From positions 1 to 16,456 of the forward strand of contig JAFGOG010000051.1 in NCBI GenBank assembly GCA_016926595.1: a stretch of DNA of 16,456 nt. The letters are read 5' to 3'. A program made the position numbers and the translations under genes. How positions within the stretch are numbered: position 1 is the first letter of the stretch; each line of letters opens with the position of its first letter. Below the pieces are notes generated by a model, which worked only from the letters and a program-made list of their open reading frames with translations, made no database searches and had not been told where the DNA came from. Positions 6,800 through 13,630 of this stretch are shown here, piece after piece. Origin of the DNA: Anaerolineae bacterium. Lineage in GTDB: Bacteria > Chloroflexota > Anaerolineae > JAAYZQ01.

Positions 6800-9529
6800 A
6801 TGGAGGGAAAACAGTTGCACGAACGTGAAAGAGGCTGGCCGACGCATCTCCTCGTCGTCCTGGCCTACCTGTTGCTTGCCTTGGTTCTGACCTGGCCTTT
6901 GGCTGCTCATTTCGGCAGTCACGTGCCGGGCGATGGCGCCGACGATCCGCCCCTTACCTGGAACTTGTGGTGGGCGTCACGCGCACTCCTTGACCTCAAG
7001 ACCAGCCCTTTTAACTGTGATTATATCTTTTATCCTCTGGGCATCAACCTGGCCTTTTACACCCCTACCGTGCTCAACGGGCTGTTGTCGATCCCCCTCC
7101 AGGCGACGGTCGGGCTCATACCGGCCAGCAATGTCCTGCTGCTCTCCTCATTCGTACTGAGTGGCTATGGCGCTTTCCTCCTCGTCTTCTACCTTCTGAA
7201 GCGGAAGGGCGAGGAAGTGGAGGGGCAAAGGGATTGGACAACCTGTGTCGCGTTCATCGCCGGGCTGCTGTATGCTTTTACTTCCAGCAAGCTTTTCTAC
7301 GCGGCTCTCGGCCAGTGGAACATCGCCAGCTCCCAGTGGATCCCATTCTACACACTCTGCCTGTTCAAGATAGCAGACCGCCCCCGGAGATGGCGTTACG
7401 CCTGCCTGGCTGCACTTTTTCTGCTGTTCCAGGCATACGCCGAGCTGACCTTTGCCTCGTTCCTGGCACTGTTCACCCTATTGTGGGTTGCGTGGAGGTT
7501 AATCACAGACCGTCGCGCCTGGCGCGTTCTGCCGTCGTTGGCGCTAACCGGACTGATCTCGGCGGTGGGGCTAGCGCCTGTCCTCGCGGCGATGATCCCC
7601 GACATGCGCGCCGAGGGCGACATCCTCATGGAAGGGGGTGGCTTTGCCGACGTCTTTTCCGCCGACCTGCTCGGCTTTCTAATCCCGACCATGCACCATC
7701 CCCTCTTTGGCTCGCTGGCAGAGCGTTTCAACTTTGACTATACTGTCGGCCAGCACCTATACCTGGGCTATTTGGCGCTGGCGCTGGCAGTTATCGGCGC
7801 CGTTTGGGGGCGGCGCCGCCGCTCTGTCAAATTCTGGCTGCTGTCGGCGCTGGCCTTCTGGCTGTTGACCTTGGGGCCGTCACTGCGGGTCAACGGCCAC
7901 GATGCCGGCCTGCCGCTGCCCTTCGCCCTGCTGGCGCAACTACCCTTTTTCAAAGGCAACCGCTATCCCAGCCGCTACAGTGTGATGCTGGCGCTCAGCC
8001 TGGCTGTGCTGGCTGGCTTTGGCTTGGCTGCTGCGCTGTCATGGATCAACAAGAAACGCCCTTCCGCCGCCTTTGGGCGGCTCCTCCGTCCAGCCCTTGT
8101 CCTGTTCCTTACGGCCCTGCTGTTGTTCGAGCACCTGTCGATCCCGCTGCCTCTGTCCGACATGCGCGTGCCGTCGGTGTACCAGGCCATCGCTGGCACG
8201 CCGGGCGACTGGACGCTGCTGGACGTGCCGGTGGCCTGGCGCAATGGCTTTCGGGTGACCGGCACGCTCGATCCGATCATCATGTTCGAGCAGTATTACC
8301 AGACCGTGCACGGCAAACGGCTGATAGCGGGCAACATCTCGCGCAACCCGCCGCTCAAGTTCCAGTACTTTACCGAGGCGCCGGTCCTCAACACGCTCAT
8401 TGCCTTGGAAACGGGCCACCAGGTGGATGCAGCAGTGATCGAGCAGGATCGAAGACTGGCCCCTGCTGTGCTGCGTTTCTTCAATGTCCACATGGTCGTG
8501 GTCCACCCCGCGCAGGCAGGGCCGGAGGCTGTGTCGTACATCGAAACGGCCCTGCCGGTGCGCCCATTCGACGCGCAAGACAAAGGCCAGACATCGATCA
8601 CGGCCTACACTGTAGATCTGCCGCCCTGGCCCGAGACATGGACGATCACCCCCGCTGACCCGGTGGGCCGGTTGAGCTATGCCGAAGGTTGGGGGGCGAC
8701 GCTGACGACGGCGGCCTGGGCGCAGCGCTCCGCCGTGCGGCTGCTCGTGCCAGGATCAGTGGGTGGAGCTAACCAAGCTCTTGAAGAAGAGCCCCACCAA
8801 ATGACCTTTCGAGCCTATGTGCCGGGCGAAGGGCAGCGGCTCTGCCTCGAGATCAACGGCCAGGCGGCCGGTCAGGTGGAGATAAAGCCCGGCTGGCAGG
8901 ACTATGCGCTCACCCTGCCGGCTGGCATCATGCGGCAGGGGCTAAACGAGATATGGCTCCGTTTTGACCGGCTCTACCCGGCCCAACAGGCGGACATCTC
9001 ACCGCGGCTAGTTGGCCAAACAGGGGTCGAAGCGCCGGTCAACCTGGTGGTGCAGAGTGCTGGTCAGGAAGTGGGCGATTTCGGGCTCATCTACGTCAAC
9101 GGCCAGGACGTGTCGCCCAACGAGCGGGGGTACAATGTGGTTGTCGTACACCCGGTCACCGGCGCCGTGGAGCGGGTCGCAGCCTTTGACACCCACCTGG
9201 ACGAGGGAGCCAGCCAGGCCCTGGCCTCATTTCTCGCCAGCGTGCCGGCCGGCTATGTGGTCGCAGTCGCCGCTGCCGACGAGGCCTCGCGACTGCTGAG
9301 CCCAGAGGCAGTGGGTGCCCTGCACACTATCGGCGCCAGCGCCGATCTGCGTGACCGTTTTCGCTGGGGCCACGCCATTGTCGGCGTCAAGGGTGCGTCC
9401 CCCGGCACCGCGCTGGAAGCGCTCGACTGGATGCGACCGGTCACCCTCGTCGTTGGTGAGGGCGTCACCGAGCCCTACGTGGCCGCCGCGTTTCCCTTTA
9501 TTACGCTCGGAACGGCGAACGGCCAATGA
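6800..9529 (+). CDS. GT-C-like multi-span membrane protein with C-terminal ILEI/FAM3-like domain
   Basis: A 909-residue integral membrane protein, probably a lipid-linked-sugar-dependent glycosyltransferase or relative. Residues about 15-450 hold roughly ten hydrophobic spans. The first external loop has an acidic GDGADDPP segment near 43, as in GT-C enzymes, and NRYPSRY lies near 386. The remainder appears extracytoplasmic. A jelly-roll-like stretch at about 655-725 could bind carbohydrate. Residues about 765-870 match the pattern of the ILEI/PANDER (FAM3) domain: GYNVVVVHP, then AAFDTH, then repeated Ala/Leu helices and a closing VGVKG. The ATG at 6800 is the longest start, but a TTG at 6815 has GGAGGG seven bases upstream and may be used. 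Substrate unknown. It diverges from folC with no partner genes nearby. Confidence 0.8.
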   Translation: MEGKQLHERERGWPTHLLVVLAYLLLALVLTWPLAAHFGSHVPGDGADDPPLTWNLWWASRALLDLKTSPFNCDYIFYPLGINLAFYTPTVLNGLLSIPLQATVGLIPASNVLLLSSFVLSGYGAFLLVFYLLKRKGEEVEGQRDWTTCVAFIAGLLYAFTSSKLFYAALGQWNIASSQWIPFYTLCLFKIADRPRRWRYACLAALFLLFQAYAELTFASFLALFTLLWVAWRLITDRRAWRVLPSLALTGLISAVGLAPVLAAMIPDMRAEGDILMEGGGFADVFSADLLGFLIPTMHHPLFGSLAERFNFDYTVGQHLYLGYLALALAVIGAVWGRRRRSVKFWLLSALAFWLLTLGPSLRVNGHDAGLPLPFALLAQLPFFKGNRYPSRYSVMLALSLAVLAGFGLAAALSWINKKRPSAAFGRLLRPALVLFLTALLLFEHLSIPLPLSDMRVPSVYQAIAGTPGDWTLLDVPVAWRNGFRVTGTLDPIIMFEQYYQTVHGKRLIAGNISRNPPLKFQYFTEAPVLNTLIALETGHQVDAAVIEQDRRLAPAVLRFFNVHMVVVHPAQAGPEAVSYIETALPVRPFDAQDKGQTSITAYTVDLPPWPETWTITPADPVGRLSYAEGWGATLTTAAWAQRSAVRLLVPGSVGGANQALEEEPHQMTFRAYVPGEGQRLCLEINGQAAGQVEIKPGWQDYALTLPAGIMRQGLNEIWLRFDRLYPAQQADISPRLVGQTGVEAPVNLVVQSAGQEVGDFGLIYVNGQDVSPNERGYNVVVVHPVTGAVERVAAFDTHLDEGASQALASFLASVPAGYVVAVAAADEASRLLSPEAVGALHTIGASADLRDRFRWGHAIVGVKGASPGTALEALDWMRPVTLVVGEGVTEPYVAAAFPFITLGTANGQ

Positions 9530-9555
9530 GCCTGTTGTAATCCGCATGCCGCAAC

Positions 9556-9584
9556 TTGACAGACCTGGGCCAACTACCTATAAT
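9556..9584 (+). promoter_or_regulatory. Perfect consensus sigma-70 promoter of efp
   Basis: TTGACA (9556-9561), exactly 17 bp, then TATAAT (9579-9584). RNA should start near 9591, giving a leader of about 13 nt that contains the GGAGGT Shine-Dalgarno site (9595-9600). Such a match suggests strong constitutive expression. Confidence 0.85.
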
Positions 9585-9603
9585 CTGGTGACTTGGAGGT
9601 ACT

Positions 9604-10161
9604 ATGATCGACGTAAATGATCTTCGTAAAGGCGTCACATTCACACTTGACGGAGAGCTGTACCGGGTGCTGGAATACCAGCATTACAAACCGGGCCGGG
9701 GCAACGCGGTCATCCGCACCAAGCTGCGCAACATCCGCTCTGGCAAGACCTTGGACAAGACCTTTGTCTCTGGCGATCGGGTGCAGGACATCCGTCTCGA
9801 TCACCGGACCGTCCAGTACATGTACTCTGACGGGAATCTGGATTACTTTATGGATATCGAGACCTATGAGCAATTCCCGCTGCCGAGCGCAGCGATAGAA
9901 AGCGCCAAACCCTATCTTGTCGACAACATGCAGTTGGAGTTGATGAGCTACGAGGGCGAGACACTGGACATCGAGCTACCGATCACCGTGGATCTGGAAG
10001 TGATTGAAGCTCCGCCAGGCTTTGCTGGCGACACGGCGGCCAATACGACCAAGGAAGTAACCCTGCAGACAGGCATGAAGCTGGACGTCCCTCTGTTTGT
10101 CACCCAAGGCGACATTGTCCGCGTCGATACGCGTGATGGGCGGTATTTGACCCGCGTGTAG
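9604..10161 (+). CDS. efp: Translation elongation factor P
   Basis: EF-P binds ribosomes stalled on polyproline and promotes peptide-bond formation. The 185-residue length is standard and three domains are present: the KOW-like N domain (about 1-64), the first OB fold (about 68-125) and the C-terminal OB fold ending in DTRDGRYLTRV. The loop that reaches the peptidyl-tRNA reads KPGRGNA, placing arginine at position 32. Lysine occupies this site in the EpmA/beta-lysylated type. Arginine is what EarP rhamnosylates in some proteobacteria, but no modifying enzyme is encoded in this window. The ATG at 9604 follows GGAGGT closely. The gene stands alone, with its own strong promoter and a hairpin soon after its stop. 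Confidence 0.97.
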   Translation: MIDVNDLRKGVTFTLDGELYRVLEYQHYKPGRGNAVIRTKLRNIRSGKTLDKTFVSGDRVQDIRLDHRTVQYMYSDGNLDYFMDIETYEQFPLPSAAIESAKPYLVDNMQLELMSYEGETLDIELPITVDLEVIEAPPGFAGDTAANTTKEVTLQTGMKLDVPLFVTQGDIVRVDTRDGRYLTRV

Positions 10162-10177
10162 GCATGCACAAACGCCC

Positions 10178-10214
10178 GGAGGTGCGGTGCATGAGGAAGG
10201 CGCCGCACCTTCTT
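10178..10214 (+). terminator. Hairpin after efp, weak terminator candidate
   Basis: GGAGGTGCGG (10178-10187) pairs with CCGCACCTTC (10203-10212), including one G-U pair on the plus strand, around a 15-base loop. It is followed only by a short T-rich stretch. A second CCGCACCT at 10220-10227 could pair with the same left arm, so two alternative folds are possible. Confidence 0.45.
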
Positions 10215-10265
10215 GCTGTCCGCACCTGCTTGACATGGAATCCTACCCGCCAGCCTGACGAGAAC

Positions 10266-10316
10266 AAAAAAAGCCCGTTGGCACACATGACGGGGCGTTA
10301 GGTGTGCCAGCGGGCT
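10266..10316 (-). terminator. Minus-strand intrinsic terminator
   Basis: Arms 10272-10286 and 10302-10316 form a 15-bp GC-rich stem. A further 5-bp stem with a GGG loop lies inside (10288-10292 with 10296-10300). Read on the minus strand, the stem is followed at once by seven T (10272-10266), a classic intrinsic terminator. On the plus strand there is no T tract. One stem position is T-G on plus and A-C on minus. No minus-strand protein gene lies upstream of it before spoVS, 3 kb away and reading away from the element, so it most likely ends the small transcript proposed at 10266-10440. Confidence 0.7.
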
Positions 10317-10344
10317 GGTTCTGAGCCAAATCCGGTTCAGAACC
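10317..10344. other. 11-bp hairpin abutting the minus-strand terminator
   Basis: GGTTCTGAGCC (10317-10327) and GGTTCAGAACC (10334-10344) pair over all 11 positions on the plus strand, one pair being G-T, with the loop AAATCC. It begins one base after the previous stem ends, so the two could stack. A third small stem follows after TAAAC (10350-10354 with 10363-10367). Confidence 0.65.
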
Positions 10345-10409
10345 TAAACGGCGCCGGGGATAGCGCCAAAAGAACCCTCCCGAACTTTCTCTTAAAGAGC
10401 AACTGCGCC

Positions 10410-10431
10410 TTGCCTCACGGCAGACTTTTTT
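10410..10431 (+). terminator. Weak plus-strand terminator candidate
   Basis: TTGCC (10410-10414) pairs with GGCAG (10419-10423) around TCAC, followed by AC and six T (10426-10431). The stem is only five pairs. It could end plus-strand transcripts arriving from efp before the response-regulator promoter. Confidence 0.35.
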
Positions 10432-10446
10432 CTAGCGTCTACTACT

Positions 10447-10457
10447 ATTATAGCATA
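10447..10457 (-). promoter_or_regulatory. Minus-strand extended -10 promoter of the small-RNA candidate
   Basis: On the minus strand the sequence TATGCTATAAT is a full extended -10 match. A TTGACA lies upstream (10461-10466), but only 8 bp away, too close to act with it as -35. RNA would begin near 10440 and run leftward toward the terminator at 10266. Confidence 0.55.
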
Positions 10458-10544
10458 CCTTGTCAAGAGTTAGGTAATAAATGAGTTCCAAAATAGTCTC
10501 AGAATGGTTTTATTTTTTGGTTCTGACGCCAAAACACTATCATG

Positions 10545-10573
10545 TTGACAGCGGACGCAGTTGTATTTATAAT
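10545..10573 (+). promoter_or_regulatory. Perfect consensus sigma-70 promoter of the response regulator
   Basis: TTGACA (10545-10550), 17 bp, then TATAAT (10568-10573). RNA should begin near 10580, giving a leader of about 100 nt before the TTG start. The leader contains the perfect 12-bp palindrome TCTGGCGCCAGA (10620-10631). Confidence 0.85.
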
Positions 10574-10678
10574 GCAGGCAGTACGTTGGCAATGATCCAG
10601 GCGCGACCGGGCGGTGGGGTCTGGCGCCAGAGTGCCGGCGGTATGATGGGTTGACTGCACTGAAAGGGAGAGGGTGAA

Positions 10679-11377
10679 TTGGATCGGCCACTTGGGCGGG
10701 TGCTGGTTGTCGAGGACGACTCGGATACCTTGCAGCTCATCGTAGAGGTCCTGGAGGAAGACGGTTTCCAGGCGCAACCCTGCGCTGATGGAGAACGAGC
10801 TCTAAGACTCCTCAAACAGGAGGTGTTTGACTTGGTCCTGGCCGACATCAAGATGCCGCGCATGACAGGCACTGGCCTGTTGTTTCAGATCCGAAATCTG
10901 GGTCTTGACACAAAGGTTATCCTCATGACGGCCTATGCCTCACTGGAAACCGCTGTGCAAGCTGTCCGGGGTGATGCCTCCGATTACCTGGTCAAGCCTT
11001 TCTCCCTCAAAGAGCTGCGGCGACAGGTACGCCGTGCCCTGGAAATGCCGACACAGCCCTTACGGCCGCGCGAATGCCTGACCTTCGGAGACCTGGTTCT
11101 AGACCAAGATGCTCGCAAGGTGTGGAAATGCGGCCGGGAAATACCTCTTACCCGGCTGGAATTTAACGTACTTGACCATCTATTCCGGTTGCAAGGGCAG
11201 GTTGTCTCGGTGGAGGAACTGCTTCAGCAGAACTGGCCGCGTCAGCACGCGAACGACAGGAATCCCACGGTGGTCAAGTCGTGCATTTTTCGCCTCCGCC
11301 AGAAGATAGAGGATGATCCCTGCCATCCTGTTTATGTCCACAACGTCTGGGGTAGGGGTTATCAGTTCGGAGAATGA
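10679..11377 (+). CDS. Orphan OmpR-family response regulator
   Basis: Two-component DNA-binding regulator of 232 residues. The receiver domain (about 7-120) has the acidic pair E12 and D13, phospho-acceptor D56 (LADIKMP), T84 and K106 (VKPF), so it should be phosphorylatable. Its MTAYAS and YLVKPF segments look NtrC/AtoC-like, while the output domain (about 132-232) is an OmpR-type winged helix ending in NVWGRGYQF. The start is TTG, since an in-frame stop at 10661-10663 leaves no other option; GGGAG lies about eight bases upstream. No histidine kinase is encoded here. Its stop overlaps the start of holB as ATGA, so the two are translationally coupled. It has its own strong promoter with a long leader. 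The kinase and target genes are unknown. Confidence 0.93.
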   Translation: MDRPLGRVLVVEDDSDTLQLIVEVLEEDGFQAQPCADGERALRLLKQEVFDLVLADIKMPRMTGTGLLFQIRNLGLDTKVILMTAYASLETAVQAVRGDASDYLVKPFSLKELRRQVRRALEMPTQPLRPRECLTFGDLVLDQDARKVWKCGREIPLTRLEFNVLDHLFRLQGQVVSVEELLQQNWPRQHANDRNPTVVKSCIFRLRQKIEDDPCHPVYVHNVWGRGYQFGE

Positions 11378-12396
11378 GCATATACCGGGCAGGTTGGGGA
11401 GTAGTTGGGCACGACTGGGCGGTGGCTCTCTTGCGCTCGAGCCTGTCCGCTGGCCGGGTCGCACATGCCTACCTGCTCTCTGGACCGCCCCAGATCGGCA
11501 AAAGAACCCTAGCGCTGGCCCTGGCCCAAGCCCTGAATTGCGCCGGGCCAGGTGCGCCCTGTGGCCAGTGTCCTTCCTGTCTGAAAATCGCCCGCGGCGC
11601 ACATCCCGATGTGCGCCTGATCGCAGGCGAAGGCGCGGGTGGCGCCATCAAGATCGAACAGGTTAGAGCACTGCAGCACGAGGCGGTGCTGGCACCATAC
11701 GAAGGCCGCTATCGGGTTTTCGTCGTACTCCAGATGGAGCAGGCTACGCTGGAAGCGGCCAATAGTCTGCTCAAGACGCTGGAAGAACCCCCGGCGCAGG
11801 TCGTCTTGGTTCTCACAGCTGTGCACAGCGAGTCGCTGCCCCGGACCATCGTCTCACGCTGCCAGCACCTGGGTCTGCGGCCGGTAGCAGCCCCTGTCAT
11901 CGAGCAAGTGCTGCGCGACAAAGGGGTCGCTCCGGCCCAAGCGCAACTCCTGGCGCGGTTATCTGGTGGGCGCTTGGGATGGGCATTACAGGCGGCCGTT
12001 GACGAGGACCTACTGCGCCGGCGTCAGCAGAGATTGGACCAACTGAGCAGCCTATTGACAGCAGGGCGAGTAGAGCGGTTGGCATGCGCCCATGAGGTGA
12101 GTAGGGATCCAGTGGATGCTCGTCAGCTTGTCGAGCTATGGACCTGCTGGTGGCGTGACCTGGCGCTGTTTGGCCAAGGCGCCGAGGGCCTGGTCAATAC
12201 TGATCAGCTTGAGCAGTACAGGCTGGTGAGCGGGCAGTTGGCGCCGGCGCGCACAGCGGCAGTCATAAGGGCGTTGCAGGCAACGGCGGCTCAGCTTGAA
12301 GCGAATGTCAACCCCCGGCTGTCCTTGGAAGGGCTATTCCTGCAACTGCCGCTGCTGACGGCGTCGTCACGGCCTGCGGCTGTGCGCTCTCCGTAG
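11374..12396 (+). CDS. holB: DNA polymerase III delta-prime subunit
   Basis: Clamp-loader subunit that, with DnaX and delta, loads the sliding clamp at replication. The 340 residues start with the AAA+ fold: a degenerate P-loop GPPQIGKR at 37-44, zinc-module cysteines C56, C63, C66 and C69, LLKTLEEPP near 130, and the SRC motif at 161-163. The C-terminal collar region is divergent. HolB and the DnaX N-terminus are similar, but the short length, absent DnaX-specific tail and pairing with ricT favour HolB. The ATG overlaps the response-regulator stop by four bases (ATGA). The holB-ricT adjacency also occurs in Firmicutes (holB-yaaT). The stop is followed at once by a hairpin. Confidence 0.92.
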   Translation: MSIYRAGWGVVGHDWAVALLRSSLSAGRVAHAYLLSGPPQIGKRTLALALAQALNCAGPGAPCGQCPSCLKIARGAHPDVRLIAGEGAGGAIKIEQVRALQHEAVLAPYEGRYRVFVVLQMEQATLEAANSLLKTLEEPPAQVVLVLTAVHSESLPRTIVSRCQHLGLRPVAAPVIEQVLRDKGVAPAQAQLLARLSGGRLGWALQAAVDEDLLRRRQQRLDQLSSLLTAGRVERLACAHEVSRDPVDARQLVELWTCWWRDLALFGQGAEGLVNTDQLEQYRLVSGQLAPARTAAVIRALQATAAQLEANVNPRLSLEGLFLQLPLLTASSRPAAVRSP

Positions 12397-12397
12397 G

Positions 12398-12424
12398 CCT
12401 CGCTTTGGAAGGGGCGAAGCGAGG
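12398..12424 (+). other. Hairpin between holB and ricT
   Basis: CCTCGCTT (12398-12405) pairs perfectly with AAGCGAGG (12417-12424). Two more pairs inside, one of them T-G, give a 10-bp stem with the 7-base loop GAAGGGG. It begins one base after the holB stop and has no T tract, so it looks more like an mRNA stability or processing element than a terminator. Confidence 0.5.
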
Positions 12425-12474
12425 AGTGTACGGAATTCGCTGCACCTAAACACGAGATATGGAAAGGCTTGTAC

Positions 12475-13314
12475 ATGCCATTGGTGATCGGTGTTCGGTT
12501 CGAGCCGGCAGCCAAGGTCTATTACTTTGACCCAACCGGTTTCGAGAATCTGACAGTTGGTGAATTTGTTATCGTTGACACAACCCGCGGTGAAGAAGTA
12601 GGCAAAGTGGTGATTGCCCCCCGTGAGGTGAGCGATCGCGAGATCGTCGGGCGGCTGAAAGGCATTCAGCGGCAGGCAACGGCGCTCGATCTCTCGCAGA
12701 TGGCCACCTACCGGTACAAGGAGCGGGAGGCGCTGGAACGCTGCAGTCAAAAAGCCAGGGAACACAACCTGCCGATGAAAGTTGTGCGGGCCGAGTACAA
12801 CTATGACGGCAGCCGGCTGGTCTTTTTCTTTGTATCAGAGACAAGGGTAGATTTCCGGGAGCTGGTCCGCGACCTGGCGCAATCGTTCAGGGCGCACATT
12901 GAACTGCGACAGATCGGGGTGCGCGACGAAGCCAAGTTGATAGGGGGTATAGGCCGGTGTGGCCTGGCGCTGTGTTGCGCCACCTGGCTAACCGATTTCA
13001 ACCCTGTTTCGATAAAAATGGCCAAACAGCAGGATTTGCCCCTCAGTCCAATGGAAATCTCAGGCGTGTGCGGCCGGCTGCTCTGCTGCCTGGCCTATGA
13101 GAACGACGCGTATACGGCCGCCAAGGAAAGGCTACCTAAGCAAGGAGAGGTCATCGACACGGTCCATGGTCGCGGCAAGATCGTGCACGTCAACGTCATC
13201 AAAGAGACAGTGCAGGTAGAGATGGAAAGCCAGGTGATCGTCGAGGTGTCTTACCAGGACGTAGAAGCCCAGCCCTCAGCCGGTCGCCAGCGGCGACGGC
13301 GGACGACCGACTGA
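12475..13314 (+). CDS. ricT: RicT (YaaT/PSP1 family), RNase Y partner protein
   Basis: PSP1-domain protein. In Bacillus subtilis RicT (YaaT) forms a complex with RicA and RicF that carries 4Fe-4S clusters and directs RNase Y cleavage of selected mRNAs. The 280 residues hold the family cysteines C162, C167 and C168 (RCGLALCC) and C199, C204 and C205 (VCGRLLCC), all intact. I chose the ATG at 12475, which has AAAGG seven bases upstream. The TTG at 12469 would add two residues but has poor spacing. The gene follows holB in the same direction and converges on spoVS, whose stop lies 24 bp away. RNase Y itself is encoded just beyond. RicA and RicF are not in this window. Confidence 0.93.
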   Translation: MPLVIGVRFEPAAKVYYFDPTGFENLTVGEFVIVDTTRGEEVGKVVIAPREVSDREIVGRLKGIQRQATALDLSQMATYRYKEREALERCSQKAREHNLPMKVVRAEYNYDGSRLVFFFVSETRVDFRELVRDLAQSFRAHIELRQIGVRDEAKLIGGIGRCGLALCCATWLTDFNPVSIKMAKQQDLPLSPMEISGVCGRLLCCLAYENDAYTAAKERLPKQGEVIDTVHGRGKIVHVNVIKETVQVEMESQVIVEVSYQDVEAQPSAGRQRRRRTTD

Positions 13315-13337
13315 CGGGTAGGGCCCTGAGCAGCGAC

Positions 13338-13601
13338 TCAGCGCGGCTCAACAGAAATTCGAAGCGCCGTTCGCTGCTGGCCGCCAATGTCTACGTCTGT
13401 AAAGGACGGCACAAGCACGACGTTTATTCCGTCAAGCTCCAAGAACCCCAGCGCAATAGTCGCGGCCTTGAGAGCTTGATTGACCGCTCCGGCGCCGATG
13501 GCCTGCACATCGGCCCGGCCATGTTCTCGGACAACACCAGCAATGGCCCCGGCGACTGCCGTTGATCGGGATTTAGCAGAGACCCTGATTATGTCCGGCA
13601 T
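13338..13601 (-). CDS. spoVS: SpoVS-family protein
   Basis: Small protein of 87 residues, almost the standard family length, beginning MPDIIRVSAKS with the conserved GAGAVNQALKA segment and ending in DIGGQQRTALRISVEPR. SpoVS affects spore coat and septation in Bacillus. The family adopts an Alba-like fold and also occurs in non-sporulating bacteria, so the name does not imply sporulation here. The ATG at 13601 has GGAGG six bases upstream. It begins 29 bp after the rny stop on the same strand, so it is probably transcribed with rny. Its biochemical role is unknown; nucleic-acid binding is inferred from the fold. Confidence 0.95.
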   Translation of the reverse strand: MPDIIRVSAKSRSTAVAGAIAGVVREHGRADVQAIGAGAVNQALKAATIALGFLELDGINVVLVPSFTDVDIGGQQRTALRISVEPR

Positions 13602-13630
13602 GTCACTCCTCCCCTTCCTCAGTGGAACTC

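Larger units (their letters stand above)
10266..10440 (-). ncRNA. Candidate small structured RNA, unassigned family
   Basis: An extended -10 promoter (10447-10452) and an intrinsic terminator (10266-10316) on the minus strand enclose about 175 nt without a credible ORF. Predicted hairpins within it are the terminator stem, an adjoining 11-bp stem (10317-10327 with 10334-10344), a 5-bp stem (10350-10354 with 10363-10367) and a short stem with a GNRA-type loop GTGA near 10411-10422. The size resembles 6S RNA, but I found no long closing helix, and no motif of SRP RNA, RNase P RNA or tmRNA. Against this orientation, the non-Watson-Crick stem positions are G-U on the plus strand and A-C on the minus strand, so a plus-strand RNA remains possible. 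Confidence 0.45.

Noticed and set aside
7804..8658. Second plus-strand ORF of 284 codons inside the membrane-protein gene
   Set aside because: Frame-shifted shadow of the GT-C-like gene; Ala/Arg/Pro/Gly-rich with no domain.
10230..10258. TTGACA at 10230 as a plus-strand promoter for a structured RNA
   Set aside because: No acceptable -10 hexamer at 15-19 bp spacing.
10266..10440. 6S RNA, SRP RNA, RNase P RNA or tmRNA identity
   Set aside because: No long closing helix with a central bubble, no GGAAG-type SRP apical motif, no GAGGAAAGTCC-like RNase P segment, and no CCA end with a T-loop.
10302..10484. 60-codon plus-strand ORF between efp and the response regulator
   Set aside because: Overlaps strong hairpins and the minus-strand promoter, has no Shine-Dalgarno site, and the translation has no protein-like features.
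13326..13341. Hairpin CTGAG/CTCAG between ricT and spoVS
   Set aside because: Only five pairs, no T tract on either strand and it overlaps the spoVS stop; not good evidence for a shared terminator.
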